This document shows positions 7,716 through 13,899 of a DNA stretch of 13,899 nt, one piece after another. Positions within the stretch are counted from its first letter, which is position 1; each line of letters starts with the position of its first letter. The DNA comes from Pseudomonadota bacterium (GTDB lineage Bacteria; Pseudomonadota; Alphaproteobacteria; UBA9655), in the NCBI GenBank assembly GCA_021809225.1, contig JAKBAL010000003.1, forward strand, positions 1 to 13,899. Reading direction: 5' to 3'. The position numbers and the translations under genes were made by a program. The notes under the pieces are model-generated. The model did not search any database, was not told where the DNA came from, and saw only the letters and a list, made by a program, of their open reading frames with translations.

Positions 7716-8813
7716 ATGGCGGATTACGGAGAGGCAAACCCTCTTGAATTGCAAGGGAAAAGACTTATTGGATTATTGGAATCATCCGGAACTTATGACA
7801 TTGACCGTTATCCTTGGGCTTATGAATGTTGGAAACGACAGCAGCAGATTCATTGGATGGGTGAAGAAGTCCCTCTTGGCGAGGATATTAAAGACTGGCA
7901 GTCAGAGACTCTGACAGCAAATGAGCGCAATCTTTTAACGCAGATTTTCCGTTTTTTTACGCAAGCAGATGTGGAAGTCAGTGAAAATTATTTGAAACGT
8001 TATATTCCTATTTTTCAGCCATTGGAAATACAAATGATGATGGCAGCCTTTACCAATATGGAGACAGTGCATATTGATGCTTACGCTCTTCTTCTGAAAA
8101 CATTGGGGATGGCTAAAACCGAATTTGAAGCTTTTCGTGATTATACGGCCATGCGGGCAAAAGCAGACTATATGCAAGGTTTTGGCATGACAACCTGTGC
8201 TAATGTAGCACGTACTCTGGCTATGTTTGGCGCTTTTACGGAAGGTATGTGGTTGTTTGCTAGTTTTGCAATGCTCATGAATTTTCCTCGTCATAACAAA
8301 ATGAGAGGCATGGGACAGATCATCACGTGGTCAATACGTGATGAGAGCTTGCATTGTGAGAGCATGATTAGACTTTATCATGAATGGGCCCAAGAAACCG
8401 GAGCTGTCACAAAATCTGTCGGTGATGATATCATCGATGTTGCTAAAACATCTGTAACTCTTGAAGACAAGTTTGTTGAACTTGCTTTTGAGTTTGGAGA
8501 TGTTGAGGGAATGATGATGAAAGATATCAAAAATTACGTCCGCTACATTGCTGATTGGCGATTAACCCAGTTAAAGCTCACACCTGTTTATGGCTATTTT
8601 TCCGGGAGTCCGAGTCATTATCAGCAAACTCAACCTCATCCTCTTCCCTGGTTAAGCGCTATGCTTAATGGTGTTGAGCATGCTAATTTTTTTGAAGCCC
8701 GTTCAACGGAGTATTCAAAAGCGGCCACACGGGGGAATTGGCATGGGGAAGGGGGAGCCTGGACCTTGTTTGATGATTTGCAAAGCAACCAAAGCGTGCC
8801 ACCATTTTTTTAA
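7716..8813 (+). CDS. nrdB: Class I ribonucleoside-diphosphate reductase, beta subunit NrdB
   Basis: The 365-residue ferritin-like subunit generates the tyrosyl radical used by NrdA. The metal ligands are all visible: Asp85, Glu116, His119, Glu176, Glu210 and His213. Tyr123, seven residues after Glu116, matches E. coli Tyr122, so this is a radical-bearing class Ia/Ib-type subunit and not a tyrosine-less class Ic form. The C-terminal tail keeps the EYSKA tyrosine and ends in a hydrophobic peptide suited to docking on NrdA. I chose the ATG at 7716 because AAGGA lies seven bases before it. An upstream in-frame ATG at 7668 would overlap nrdA and has no visible ribosome site. No ATP cone is fused to its N-terminus either. 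Confidence 0.96.
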   Translation: MADYGEANPLELQGKRLIGLLESSGTYDIDRYPWAYECWKRQQQIHWMGEEVPLGEDIKDWQSETLTANERNLLTQIFRFFTQADVEVSENYLKRYIPIFQPLEIQMMMAAFTNMETVHIDAYALLLKTLGMAKTEFEAFRDYTAMRAKADYMQGFGMTTCANVARTLAMFGAFTEGMWLFASFAMLMNFPRHNKMRGMGQIITWSIRDESLHCESMIRLYHEWAQETGAVTKSVGDDIIDVAKTSVTLEDKFVELAFEFGDVEGMMMKDIKNYVRYIADWRLTQLKLTPVYGYFSGSPSHYQQTQPHPLPWLSAMLNGVEHANFFEARSTEYSKAATRGNWHGEGGAWTLFDDLQSNQSVPPFF

Positions 8814-8934
8814 GGTATTGCTTTCTTATTTCATAAGCAGGATCAATTTGTAGCCTTTATTTGTGTTACAACACACTATGATTCGAAAAGAAGAATTACT
8901 GATGAGTTTTTATATAGAGCATTTTCAAAAGAAT

Positions 8935-8961
8935 GATTGAGCATCAGCATCCTACTCAATC
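8935..8961. terminator. Inverted repeat between convergent nrdB and F-box copy A, possible bidirectional terminator
   Basis: GATTGAG (8935-8941) and CTCAATC (8955-8961) form a perfect seven-base-pair stem with a 13-base loop. It lies where the nrdAB transcript meets the end of the minus-strand repeat gene, whose stop codon is in the loop. Neither side has a clean T run, so termination is only a guess. Confidence 0.3.
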
Positions 8962-9668
8962 TTCTGGAAAATACTCAGAATAGTCTCTTTAAAAAAAATG
9001 ACGGTGTAACGAGGGCGCGCATGACTTTTTGAGTCACAATACGCTTGTTGTTCCAGTAAAAAGCTTATGTATTTTTTTAAAAAATATTTCCCACTAAATT
9101 TGTGTCGAAAATTTGACTCCAGATCTTCCCTCATTTCATTGCGAGCAAGGTAGGAAATTTTCTCCGTTTTATAGAGCTTGTCCTGGTCTTTATAGTTGCT
9201 CTGCAAAGGCTCTAGAATGCCTCTAGCACCGAGCATTTGAATAAATTCCCTTAAAGCGCTTCTATTTTCTTCATCTTCTTGAGAAGCATTACGGAGTTCC
9301 CTATACCTTATGCGTATAGCGTCAATATTTCCTTTGTCAATCAAATGATTAATTAATTCTTGAGAAGCCTTAGGGTCTTTTTGATAGCCAATCTCTCCGT
9401 TCTTAAGCGAAATATATTTAAAAAGAATAAAAGAACAATCACCTTTATTAACCCGCTCGTCAATAAATTCTCTTAAAGCTTCAAAATCTTGTTGATAGCC
9501 GAAATTCCCGTAGCGAAGACCATAAAGTTTTCTATCAATGGCCCAGGGGTTTCCTTCGTTAACCAGTTTTTTATTATATTCTCTTATAAAGTATGCATTA
9601 AGTTTTTTATTATCTTCTTCTGACGGTGTCACTGGAAAGAGACGGAGAAGCGTAAAGACGGTCTCCAT
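8952..9668 (-). pseudogene. F-box/37-residue-repeat protein copy A, detached C-terminal repeat part
   Basis: The 238-residue frame begins at an ATG without a good ribosome site, but open reading continues upstream to 9749, in a frame one base off from the F-box part. It holds two clear 37-residue repeats and one degraded one (AIDRKLYGLRYGNFGY, then a unit with GEIGYQKD, then AIRIRYRELRN). Each carries an A-I-x-R-K/GL/GY/D/A/F pattern resembling Sel1-like helical repeats, which usually mediate protein contacts. Before the first repeat lies a stretch (VLS, METVFTLLRLF, later NKKL) that aligns with copy B (VLSRTVFTSIRDFF, later NDKL), so this is the downstream half of the same gene as the F-box fragment, not an independent gene. 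Confidence 0.72.
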
Positions 9669-10507
9669 TTGTGCTTTAATAGTTGAAAGGACTCCGCAAG
9701 GAGATTTTTTGTATTCAGAAGACTCAAAGTAAACTTCTTGATCTGGGGCCTATAGCCATAAGTTCCCTTAAGGATCCCCTCTAACCTATAGCTAATCGCG
9801 TAAGTGTGGTCAATCGCGTGGTGACTTGCTTGAGAAATAAGTTCTTCGATAGACTCTCTTATACTGTCGTGATTAAACGACAGCTCAGTCATTTTTCTTC
9901 TTAGTTTTACTTGAATGGGACCCTCATACCCCAACGCTGCAAGTCTATCCACAGAAAGGTATCTGGGCATACAATAAAATAAAGAATTGAAGGTTTTTGC
10001 TCGGAGGAGATGGATAACGTAGTCCTTGGCCGGAAAAGAAGGCCAATCCTCATATGCAAAACCTAATTGGGCGAGAAAGGGCTCCCATAACTCATTTTTT
10101 TTAGAGATGTACTCCCATTGCCTGCAAACACCAGCTGCTCTGGAGAGAGTTTTTGGAGATGAGTACTCAAAAATTTTGAGTAAGATTTCATAGGGAAACA
10201 ATGGAGTTTCGTCGCGAGGGTCTATAGTGTGTCTTTCTGCCTCCTCAGACAATGAAGGTGAGAGAACAAGCGTATCGGATTCTTCTTCGCTAGTTAAGAG
10301 ATCATTGCTTGCAACAAAAGGCGTAAACGAGCTAGATGAGGAAGAGACCTGTGATGATTGACGTCTTTTTGTCTTATCGTTATATTCTGCTCGTACAGGG
10401 CTTTTTAAGGCAAGAGCCGTGGGAAAATCAAGTTTACTGTCATTACTTGCAAATAAAAATGAAGAGTTTGTTAGTGTTGGAAGCAACAATACATAAAATT
10501 TATTCAA
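9629..10507 (-). pseudogene. F-box domain protein copy A, N-terminal part (frameshifted)
   Basis: A secretion-type hydrophobic N-terminus (NKFYVLLLPTLTNSSFLFA) is followed by a Ser/Glu-rich linker and an F-box (about residues 102-145 from this start). The F-box contains PYEILLKIFEY, SPKTLSRAAGVCRQW and ELWEPF and resembles the eukaryotic motif that binds Skp1 in SCF ubiquitin ligases. Bacterial F-box proteins are typically host-directed effectors, and that role is inferred here. One repeat unit begins (AISYRLEGILKGTYGY) before the frame is lost. The last 40 or so residues are probably out-of-frame nonsense. I prefer the TTG at 10507, which has GAGG eight bases upstream and whose N-terminus matches copy B. 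An ATG at 10525 is the alternative. Confidence 0.75.
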
Positions 10508-10566
10508 TTTATCTACCTCATTCATTAATTCATAATATATACATATTAACTTAATTATTGTAAGTC

Positions 10567-10605
10567 AAGGACGGCAGTGAAGATACGATTGCCAACACCA
10601 TCCTT
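10567..10605. repeat. Imperfect inverted repeat between the two F-box copies
   Basis: AAGGA (10567-10571) pairs with TCCTT (10601-10605), and GGCA (10573-10576) pairs with TGCC (10590-10593) inside it. It lies just past the stop of copy B and about 60 bases before copy A, so it could end the copy B transcript. There is no T run on the minus strand after it. Low confidence. Confidence 0.25.
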
Positions 10606-10623
10606 ACCCCTATCTCTCAATTT

Positions 10624-11382
10624 TTAATAAGTATTTGGATAGACAGATGAAAAATTGTCTGATAGTGAGTATTCCTTTAAAAAATTAATGTACTTATTTA
10701 ATGCTTGTTTATTTTGTATGTAATAAGAAGAAAGTAGGAATTCCTTTTTCTTTCTTTCGCGAGCCTTATGATTTTCTTGACCAATCAGATGTTGTCTTAA
10801 TCGTTCTGCAGCTTCGCTGTCTTTTTGATAAAAGCAATTTCCATTTACAAGTCCATCATATTTTCTTGTAATTGCTTTACAACTTCCTACAGAAACGAGT
10901 TTGTCATTTAATATCCTTATACACTTTATCTCTTCTCCAAGGTCCTCATTTGGTGCCTCTTTTGAGCCCCATGGATAACAAAAAAAGTCACGAATCGATG
11001 TAAAGACTGTTCTCGAAAGAACTGTGAGAGGATTTTGCTCCCTTGTAAAAACCCATTCGACTTTTCTTTCAATAGCTATATCAAATCCTTGCTTCACTAG
11101 TTGATCAACGTAAGCTACTGCGCTTTCTTGGGATTGTGAGTACCCAAAATACCCATATAAAAGTCCTTTGATTTTTCTTTCGATAGCCTTAGGATATCCT
11201 TCAGAAATTAGCTGATCGTTGAAATGTCTTGCCGCATTTGGGTCTTCTCGATAGCTATCGATCTCAAAATAAAGTCCAAAGACTTTTCTTTCACAAGCTA
11301 AAGGATATCTTTGAGCAGCAAGTTGTTCATTAAATTGCCGCGCAGCTTTTAAATTTTTTGGATAACCATGGTTTCCTTCCAT
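10624..11382 (-). pseudogene. F-box/37-residue-repeat protein copy B, C-terminal repeat part
   Basis: This open stretch of 252 codons lies in the same frame as the F-box fragment at 11569-11868. It reads almost wholly as 37-residue repeats: units starting AAQRYPLACERK, ISEGYPKAIERK, VKQGFDIAIERK (followed by an insertion of about 35 residues), VSVGSCKAITRK and IGQENHKARERK. The apparent start MEGNHGY is the middle of a repeat whose first 14 residues lie upstream, cut off by a TGA at 11386-11388. It is therefore the tail of a broken gene. The repeat resembles Sel1-like helical repeats, but I cannot assign the family firmly. Confidence 0.8.
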
Positions 11383-11568
11383 CAGTCATTTGAATTTCTT
11401 TTCAATGGCTTCTTTATACCCTAAAGCGACAAAGCGATCGTTATCCTGAGGGGTTTTTAATTCGTTGATTATTCTGTTAATGATAAGGGAGTTGAGAGCA
11501 GAGATAACGCCAATTTTAGGGTGAAGACAAGGGGGAAATCTTAAACCCATTTTTCTATAAAATGGTTC
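11383..11568 (-). pseudogene. F-box/repeat protein copy B, still-readable segment between two nonsense codons
   Basis: Between the TAG at 11569-11571 and the TGA at 11386-11388 the same frame stays open for 60 codons and still reads as gene. EPF lies directly after the TAG, as in copy A (LWEPF). It ends with FVALGYKEAIEKKFK, the beginning of a 37-residue repeat. This continuity joins the flanking open frames into one ancestral gene of about 414 residues (10624-11868). Its own internal ATG is not a credible start. Confidence 0.8.
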
Positions 11569-11868
11569 CTATAAACGTCGGTCGTGAGAAACAGTCCGCC
11601 ACTGTTGAGAAACAGAAGCTATTCTTGAAAGTGTTTTTGGGGGAAGAGGCTGGAAAATTGAAAACAATAAATCATCACATGTAAGCACGTCTTGAAATAT
11701 TGAGGATTTATAAGCAAGGGATAGTTCGTGTTTTGAATCGATGCTAATGGTAGCAACTCTTCTTGGAAAGGGTGACTCTTCAATTATCGTCGTTAAAAGA
11801 GAAGAAGTGAATAAAAAAGAAAACAAAAACGATAAAAACGTCTTCAATATATAAAAATTCCTCATCAT
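11569..11868 (-). pseudogene. F-box protein copy B, N-terminal part, truncated by a nonsense codon
   Basis: The 99 residues before the stop comprise a hydrophobic signal-like N-terminus (MMRNFYILKTFLSFLFSFLF), a short linker and an F-box from about residue 62 (CDDLLFSIFQPL, PPKTLSRIASVSQQW, then RRL). It closely parallels the F-box of copy A (SPKTLSRAAGVCRQW). The frame ends with TAG at exactly the position of the conserved Trp of copy A's LWEPF, so a single TGG to TAG change explains the truncation. The product could still be a bare secreted F-box, but without the repeats it would have no obvious target-binding part. Confidence 0.8.
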
Positions 11869-11909
11869 AAAAAATATTTTTCAAATATAAATCTATTCTT
11901 CAAGCATCA

Positions 11910-11939
11910 AGAGTTCGGGGGATAAAATTAACGAACTCT
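11910..11939. promoter_or_regulatory. Inverted repeat upstream of F-box copy B, possible operator
   Basis: AGAGTTCG (11910-11917) and CGAACTCT (11932-11939) form a perfect eight-base dyad with a 14-base centre, ending about 42 bases before the copy B start. It lies between tag and the F-box gene. There is no T run, so a protein-binding site or RNA hairpin in the leader is more likely than a terminator. I cannot name a binding protein. Confidence 0.35.
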
Positions 11940-12034
11940 GGCTAAAGAAAGCTGTTGGTTGTTAATTTTAGATATTATCCTATGTATACAAGCTCATAGT
12001 CTTTTTATAAAGAGGCTATTTCTAAAATGTGTCC

Positions 12035-12619
12035 TTATTTTCGTTCATAACAGCAGCACGTCGTCAGATGATCATTCACCATCCCAATGGCTTGCATATA
12101 GGCATATATAATGGTTGAACCGACAAAGGTCATTCCCCGCTTTTTTAAGTCTTTTGATAAAGCATCACTTGTTGGTGTTTGAGTGGGAACTTCTTCAAAC
12201 CGGTGCCAATGATTAAGGATAGGCTTTCCGTTTACAAACTTCCATAGGTAACGATCAAAAGATCGGAACTCTTGCTGAATTTTAAGAAACACTCGAGCAT
12301 TCTGCCTTGTTCCAAAGATTTTTAATCGGTTACGAATGATCTTAGGATTTTGGCGCAAATCTTCCAATTCATCATCACTCATAGAGGCAACTTTCGCAGG
12401 ATCAAAATGATGAAAAGCGCTGCGATATCCTTCACGCTTTTTAAGGATTGTTTCCCAACTTAGTCCAGCCTGTGCTCCTTCCAAGATCAGCATCTCAAAC
12501 AAATGTTGGTCATCATGGGACGGAATGCCCCATTCATGATCATGATAATCTGCATAAAATTCTTTGCCTAAATCTCCCCCGAAGCAGCGGATTTTGGGGT
12601 CACTCCCGAGCACTGTCAT
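12035..12619 (-). CDS. tag: DNA-3-methyladenine glycosylase I (Tag)
   Basis: The 194-residue enzyme removes 3-methyladenine from alkylated DNA, starting base-excision repair. Its zinc-knot ligands are conserved: Cys12, His26 (YHDHEWG), His184 and Cys188 (NDHLTTCCC). The base-recognition glutamate is Glu47 in LEGAQAGLSW, and SDALSKDLKKRG is typical of Tag. The length is close to the E. coli 187 residues. The ATG overlaps the end of ada by 20 bases (12600-12619) and has AAGG seven bases upstream, so ada and tag are almost certainly one operon for alkylation damage. Confidence 0.96.
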   Translation of the reverse strand: MTVLGSDPKIRCFGGDLGKEFYADYHDHEWGIPSHDDQHLFEMLILEGAQAGLSWETILKKREGYRSAFHHFDPAKVASMSDDELEDLRQNPKIIRNRLKIFGTRQNARVFLKIQQEFRSFDRYLWKFVNGKPILNHWHRFEEVPTQTPTSDALSKDLKKRGMTFVGSTIIYAYMQAIGMVNDHLTTCCCYERK

Positions 12620-13664
12620 TCACGCACCTTTTTTCATGGTTAATAAGCCATTTCTTGCGGACGATTCCCCCGCCATATCCGCCCAACTCTCCATTAGTAT
12701 TGATAATACGGTGGCAAGGAATAATGATGGCAAACTGATTGGCGCCATTTGCATTCGCAACAGCTCGAAAAGCGGATGATTTACCAATTTTTGCTGCCAT
12801 TTTCGCATAGGACAGTGTTTCACCGAAAGGAACTTTCGTCAATTCTTCCCAGACACGCTTTTGAAAAGGAGAGCCCAGTAAGTAAAGGGGTGTTTTGAAA
12901 TTCTTTAATTTACCTTCGAAATACTGACTTAACTCATGTTCTATTGAACAAATTGGTGGAGTAACCCCGGGAATGATGGTTGATTTTGTTTTTTGCCTCA
13001 AACGCTCAATCTCTCGCTCCAGCCCACGACGATCCACAAATTCTAAAAGGTAAAGAACCTTCTCATTTGCAATGGCTATCATAGGACCCAATGTTGTATC
13101 TATCCACGATGCTTTTAAGATAGTCTTCTCTCCAATTAAAGTTGGGGCCGCTCCCATAATACGGGAGAAAGCATCCCTAAACCCACTACTGGATTCATAG
13201 CCTGCCTCAAGCTGTGCTTCGATCACAGCCTCACCCTCTCTGATTTGTTTCATAGCGATTCCCATGCGTCGCGCACGGGCATATTCAACAAATGTCATAT
13301 TAAACCGCTTTTTGAACTGGCGGCGTGCCGTTGACGCCTCAGCGGACAAATCCTGAAAATCCCTATCTTTCCATCGTTTTGAAGGATTTTTTTCAACCGC
13401 TTCGACAAGCCTTCGGACAAGTTCTGAAACGTGATGGGGATGGGATAAAGGACGGCAACGCTGACAGGGACGAAAGGAAGCCAGAAGGGCTTGTTGAGTC
13501 GTTTCAAAAAATTCACAATTTTCAAACTTTGGCTTTCGTGCAGGGCACGTGGGTCGACAAAAAACGCCCGTTGTTTTCACTCCCACATAAAACACATTTT
13601 CATAGTCAGGATTTTTATTTAGTAATGCCTGATAATATTCTTGTTGAATTTCAGCTTTAATCAC
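12600..13664 (-). CDS. ada: Bifunctional transcriptional activator / O6-methylguanine-DNA methyltransferase Ada
   Basis: The 354-residue protein has the full three-part Ada layout. The N-terminal zinc domain carries Cys36, Cys40, Cys67 and Cys70 (FCRPTC and CQRC); Cys36 corresponds to the phosphotriester methyl acceptor. An AraC-type helix-turn-helix region covers about 78-178. The C-terminal alkyltransferase has the acceptor Cys317 in PCHR. In E. coli, methylation of the N-terminal cysteine turns Ada into an activator of its own operon. The start is GTG at 13664 with GAGGA five bases before it. I see no copy of the E. coli Ada box in the 235 bases upstream, so the operator may differ. It is co-transcribed with tag. 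Confidence 0.96.
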   Translation of the reverse strand: MIKAEIQQEYYQALLNKNPDYENVFYVGVKTTGVFCRPTCPARKPKFENCEFFETTQQALLASFRPCQRCRPLSHPHHVSELVRRLVEAVEKNPSKRWKDRDFQDLSAEASTARRQFKKRFNMTFVEYARARRMGIAMKQIREGEAVIEAQLEAGYESSSGFRDAFSRIMGAAPTLIGEKTILKASWIDTTLGPMIAIANEKVLYLLEFVDRRGLEREIERLRQKTKSTIIPGVTPPICSIEHELSQYFEGKLKNFKTPLYLLGSPFQKRVWEELTKVPFGETLSYAKMAAKIGKSSAFRAVANANGANQFAIIIPCHRIINTNGELGGYGGGIVRKKWLINHEKRCVNDSARE

Positions 13665-13770
13665 CTTTTTCCTCGCTCAATATAGTGTCTTCAATCCTAA
13701 TAATAAGCGACTTCATCAAAAGCTGCCGCCGAAATTCAGGCATTTATTTTTTATTTTTGTTTAGGACATT

Positions 13771-13854
13771 TCATTTGCCTCTCATTTTTTGACAAATTGC
13801 TGAATCTTCAGCAAAAGATTTATCTGTAAAGACGTCTACACTCCAAATTTTTAT
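13771..13854 (-). pseudogene. Remnant resembling the N-terminus of a PhzF-family protein
   Basis: A 27-codon stretch reads IKIWSVDVFTDKSFAEDSAI and then CQKMRGK before a TGA. It resembles the start of PhzF-family isomerases (typically M-K-x-x-x-V-D-x-F-T-D-x-P-F, then a later A-x-x-C). The codon at the expected start is ATA (13852-13854) instead of ATG, preceded by GAGGA at normal spacing, and a further TGA lies 11 codons upstream in the same frame. The rest of the gene is missing, since ada begins about 110 bases on. It is either a deletion-truncated gene with a mutated start or a coincidence. The rest of 13665-13899 shows no gene. Confidence 0.4.
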
Positions 13855-13899
13855 GGTATTTCCTCTTATAGATAAAGCTTCATACCCTCATGGCTGGCG

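Noticed and set aside
7935..8294. A 119-codon minus-strand open frame inside nrdB
   Set aside because: It is the mirror of a strongly conserved coding region that contains the NrdB metal ligands, with no start signal of its own.
8863..8880. GTGTT/AACAC palindrome as the nrdAB terminator
   Set aside because: The loop would be only two bases and no T run follows.
9629..9751. Programmed ribosomal frameshifting in F-box copy A
   Set aside because: The C tract lacks a standard slippery heptamer, I see no clear downstream pseudoknot, and the sister copy needs no frameshift at this position. Decay or a sequencing error is more likely.
11386..11571. Recoding of TGA or TAG as sense codons in F-box copy B
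   Set aside because: TGG encodes Trp throughout the neighbouring genes, and TGA ends ada and the zf-CHCC gene in the normal place. Two different stop codons would also have to be recoded in one gene. Point mutation is simpler.

Overview
The window reads as a piece of an alphaproteobacterial genome, most likely a host-associated (Holosporales/Paracaedibacter-like) intracellular lineage. The evidence is a small zf-CHCC zinc-finger gene of the type common in alphaproteobacteria, AT-rich intergenic DNA, and two tandem genes encoding a eukaryotic-type F-box followed by a 37-residue repeat. F-box proteins in bacteria are mostly effectors of symbionts and pathogens of eukaryotes. The taxonomic placement is inference. 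The chemistry of most other genes is ordinary housekeeping.

Layout. Positions 1-31 hold the possible first codons of a minus-strand gene, followed by a tRNA-Arg(CCG) on the minus strand (96-172). Two plus-strand genes overlap by ATGA: a 58-residue zf-CHCC protein (362-538) and a lipoprotein with two DUF333-like modules (535-933). They converge on a minus-strand periplasmic DsbA-like thiol oxidoreductase (991-1809). A minus-strand operon follows, in transcription order a LysR regulator, metN, metI and metQ (5298 down to 1912), which forms a methionine ABC importer headed by a possible regulator. The 474-base divergent spacer (5299-5772) holds the LysR promoter, an nrdA promoter, a clear cobalamin riboswitch and a candidate Shine-Dalgarno-sequestering expression platform. 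It drives nrdA-nrdB (5773-8813), a class I ribonucleotide reductase that lacks an ATP cone.

From 8952 to the right end everything is on the minus strand. Two F-box/repeat paralogues lie in tandem and both are broken. Copy A (8952-10507) carries a frameshift consistent with a single-base loss near a C tract at about 9745-9750. Copy B (10624-11868) stays in one frame but has two nonsense codons, at a Trp and a Gly position that the paralogue or the repeat consensus identifies. Upstream lies an alkylation-repair pair, ada (12600-13664) overlapping tag (12035-12619). At the far right is a short remnant resembling the N-terminus of a PhzF-family protein, with ATA where the start codon should be.

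The most informative parts are the B12 riboswitch in front of a class I reductase, which predicts a B12-dependent NrdJ elsewhere in the genome, and the decaying tandem F-box repeat family, which I read as candidate host-directed effectors. I did not find a CRISPR array, insertion sequence, phage genes or a toxin-antitoxin module.
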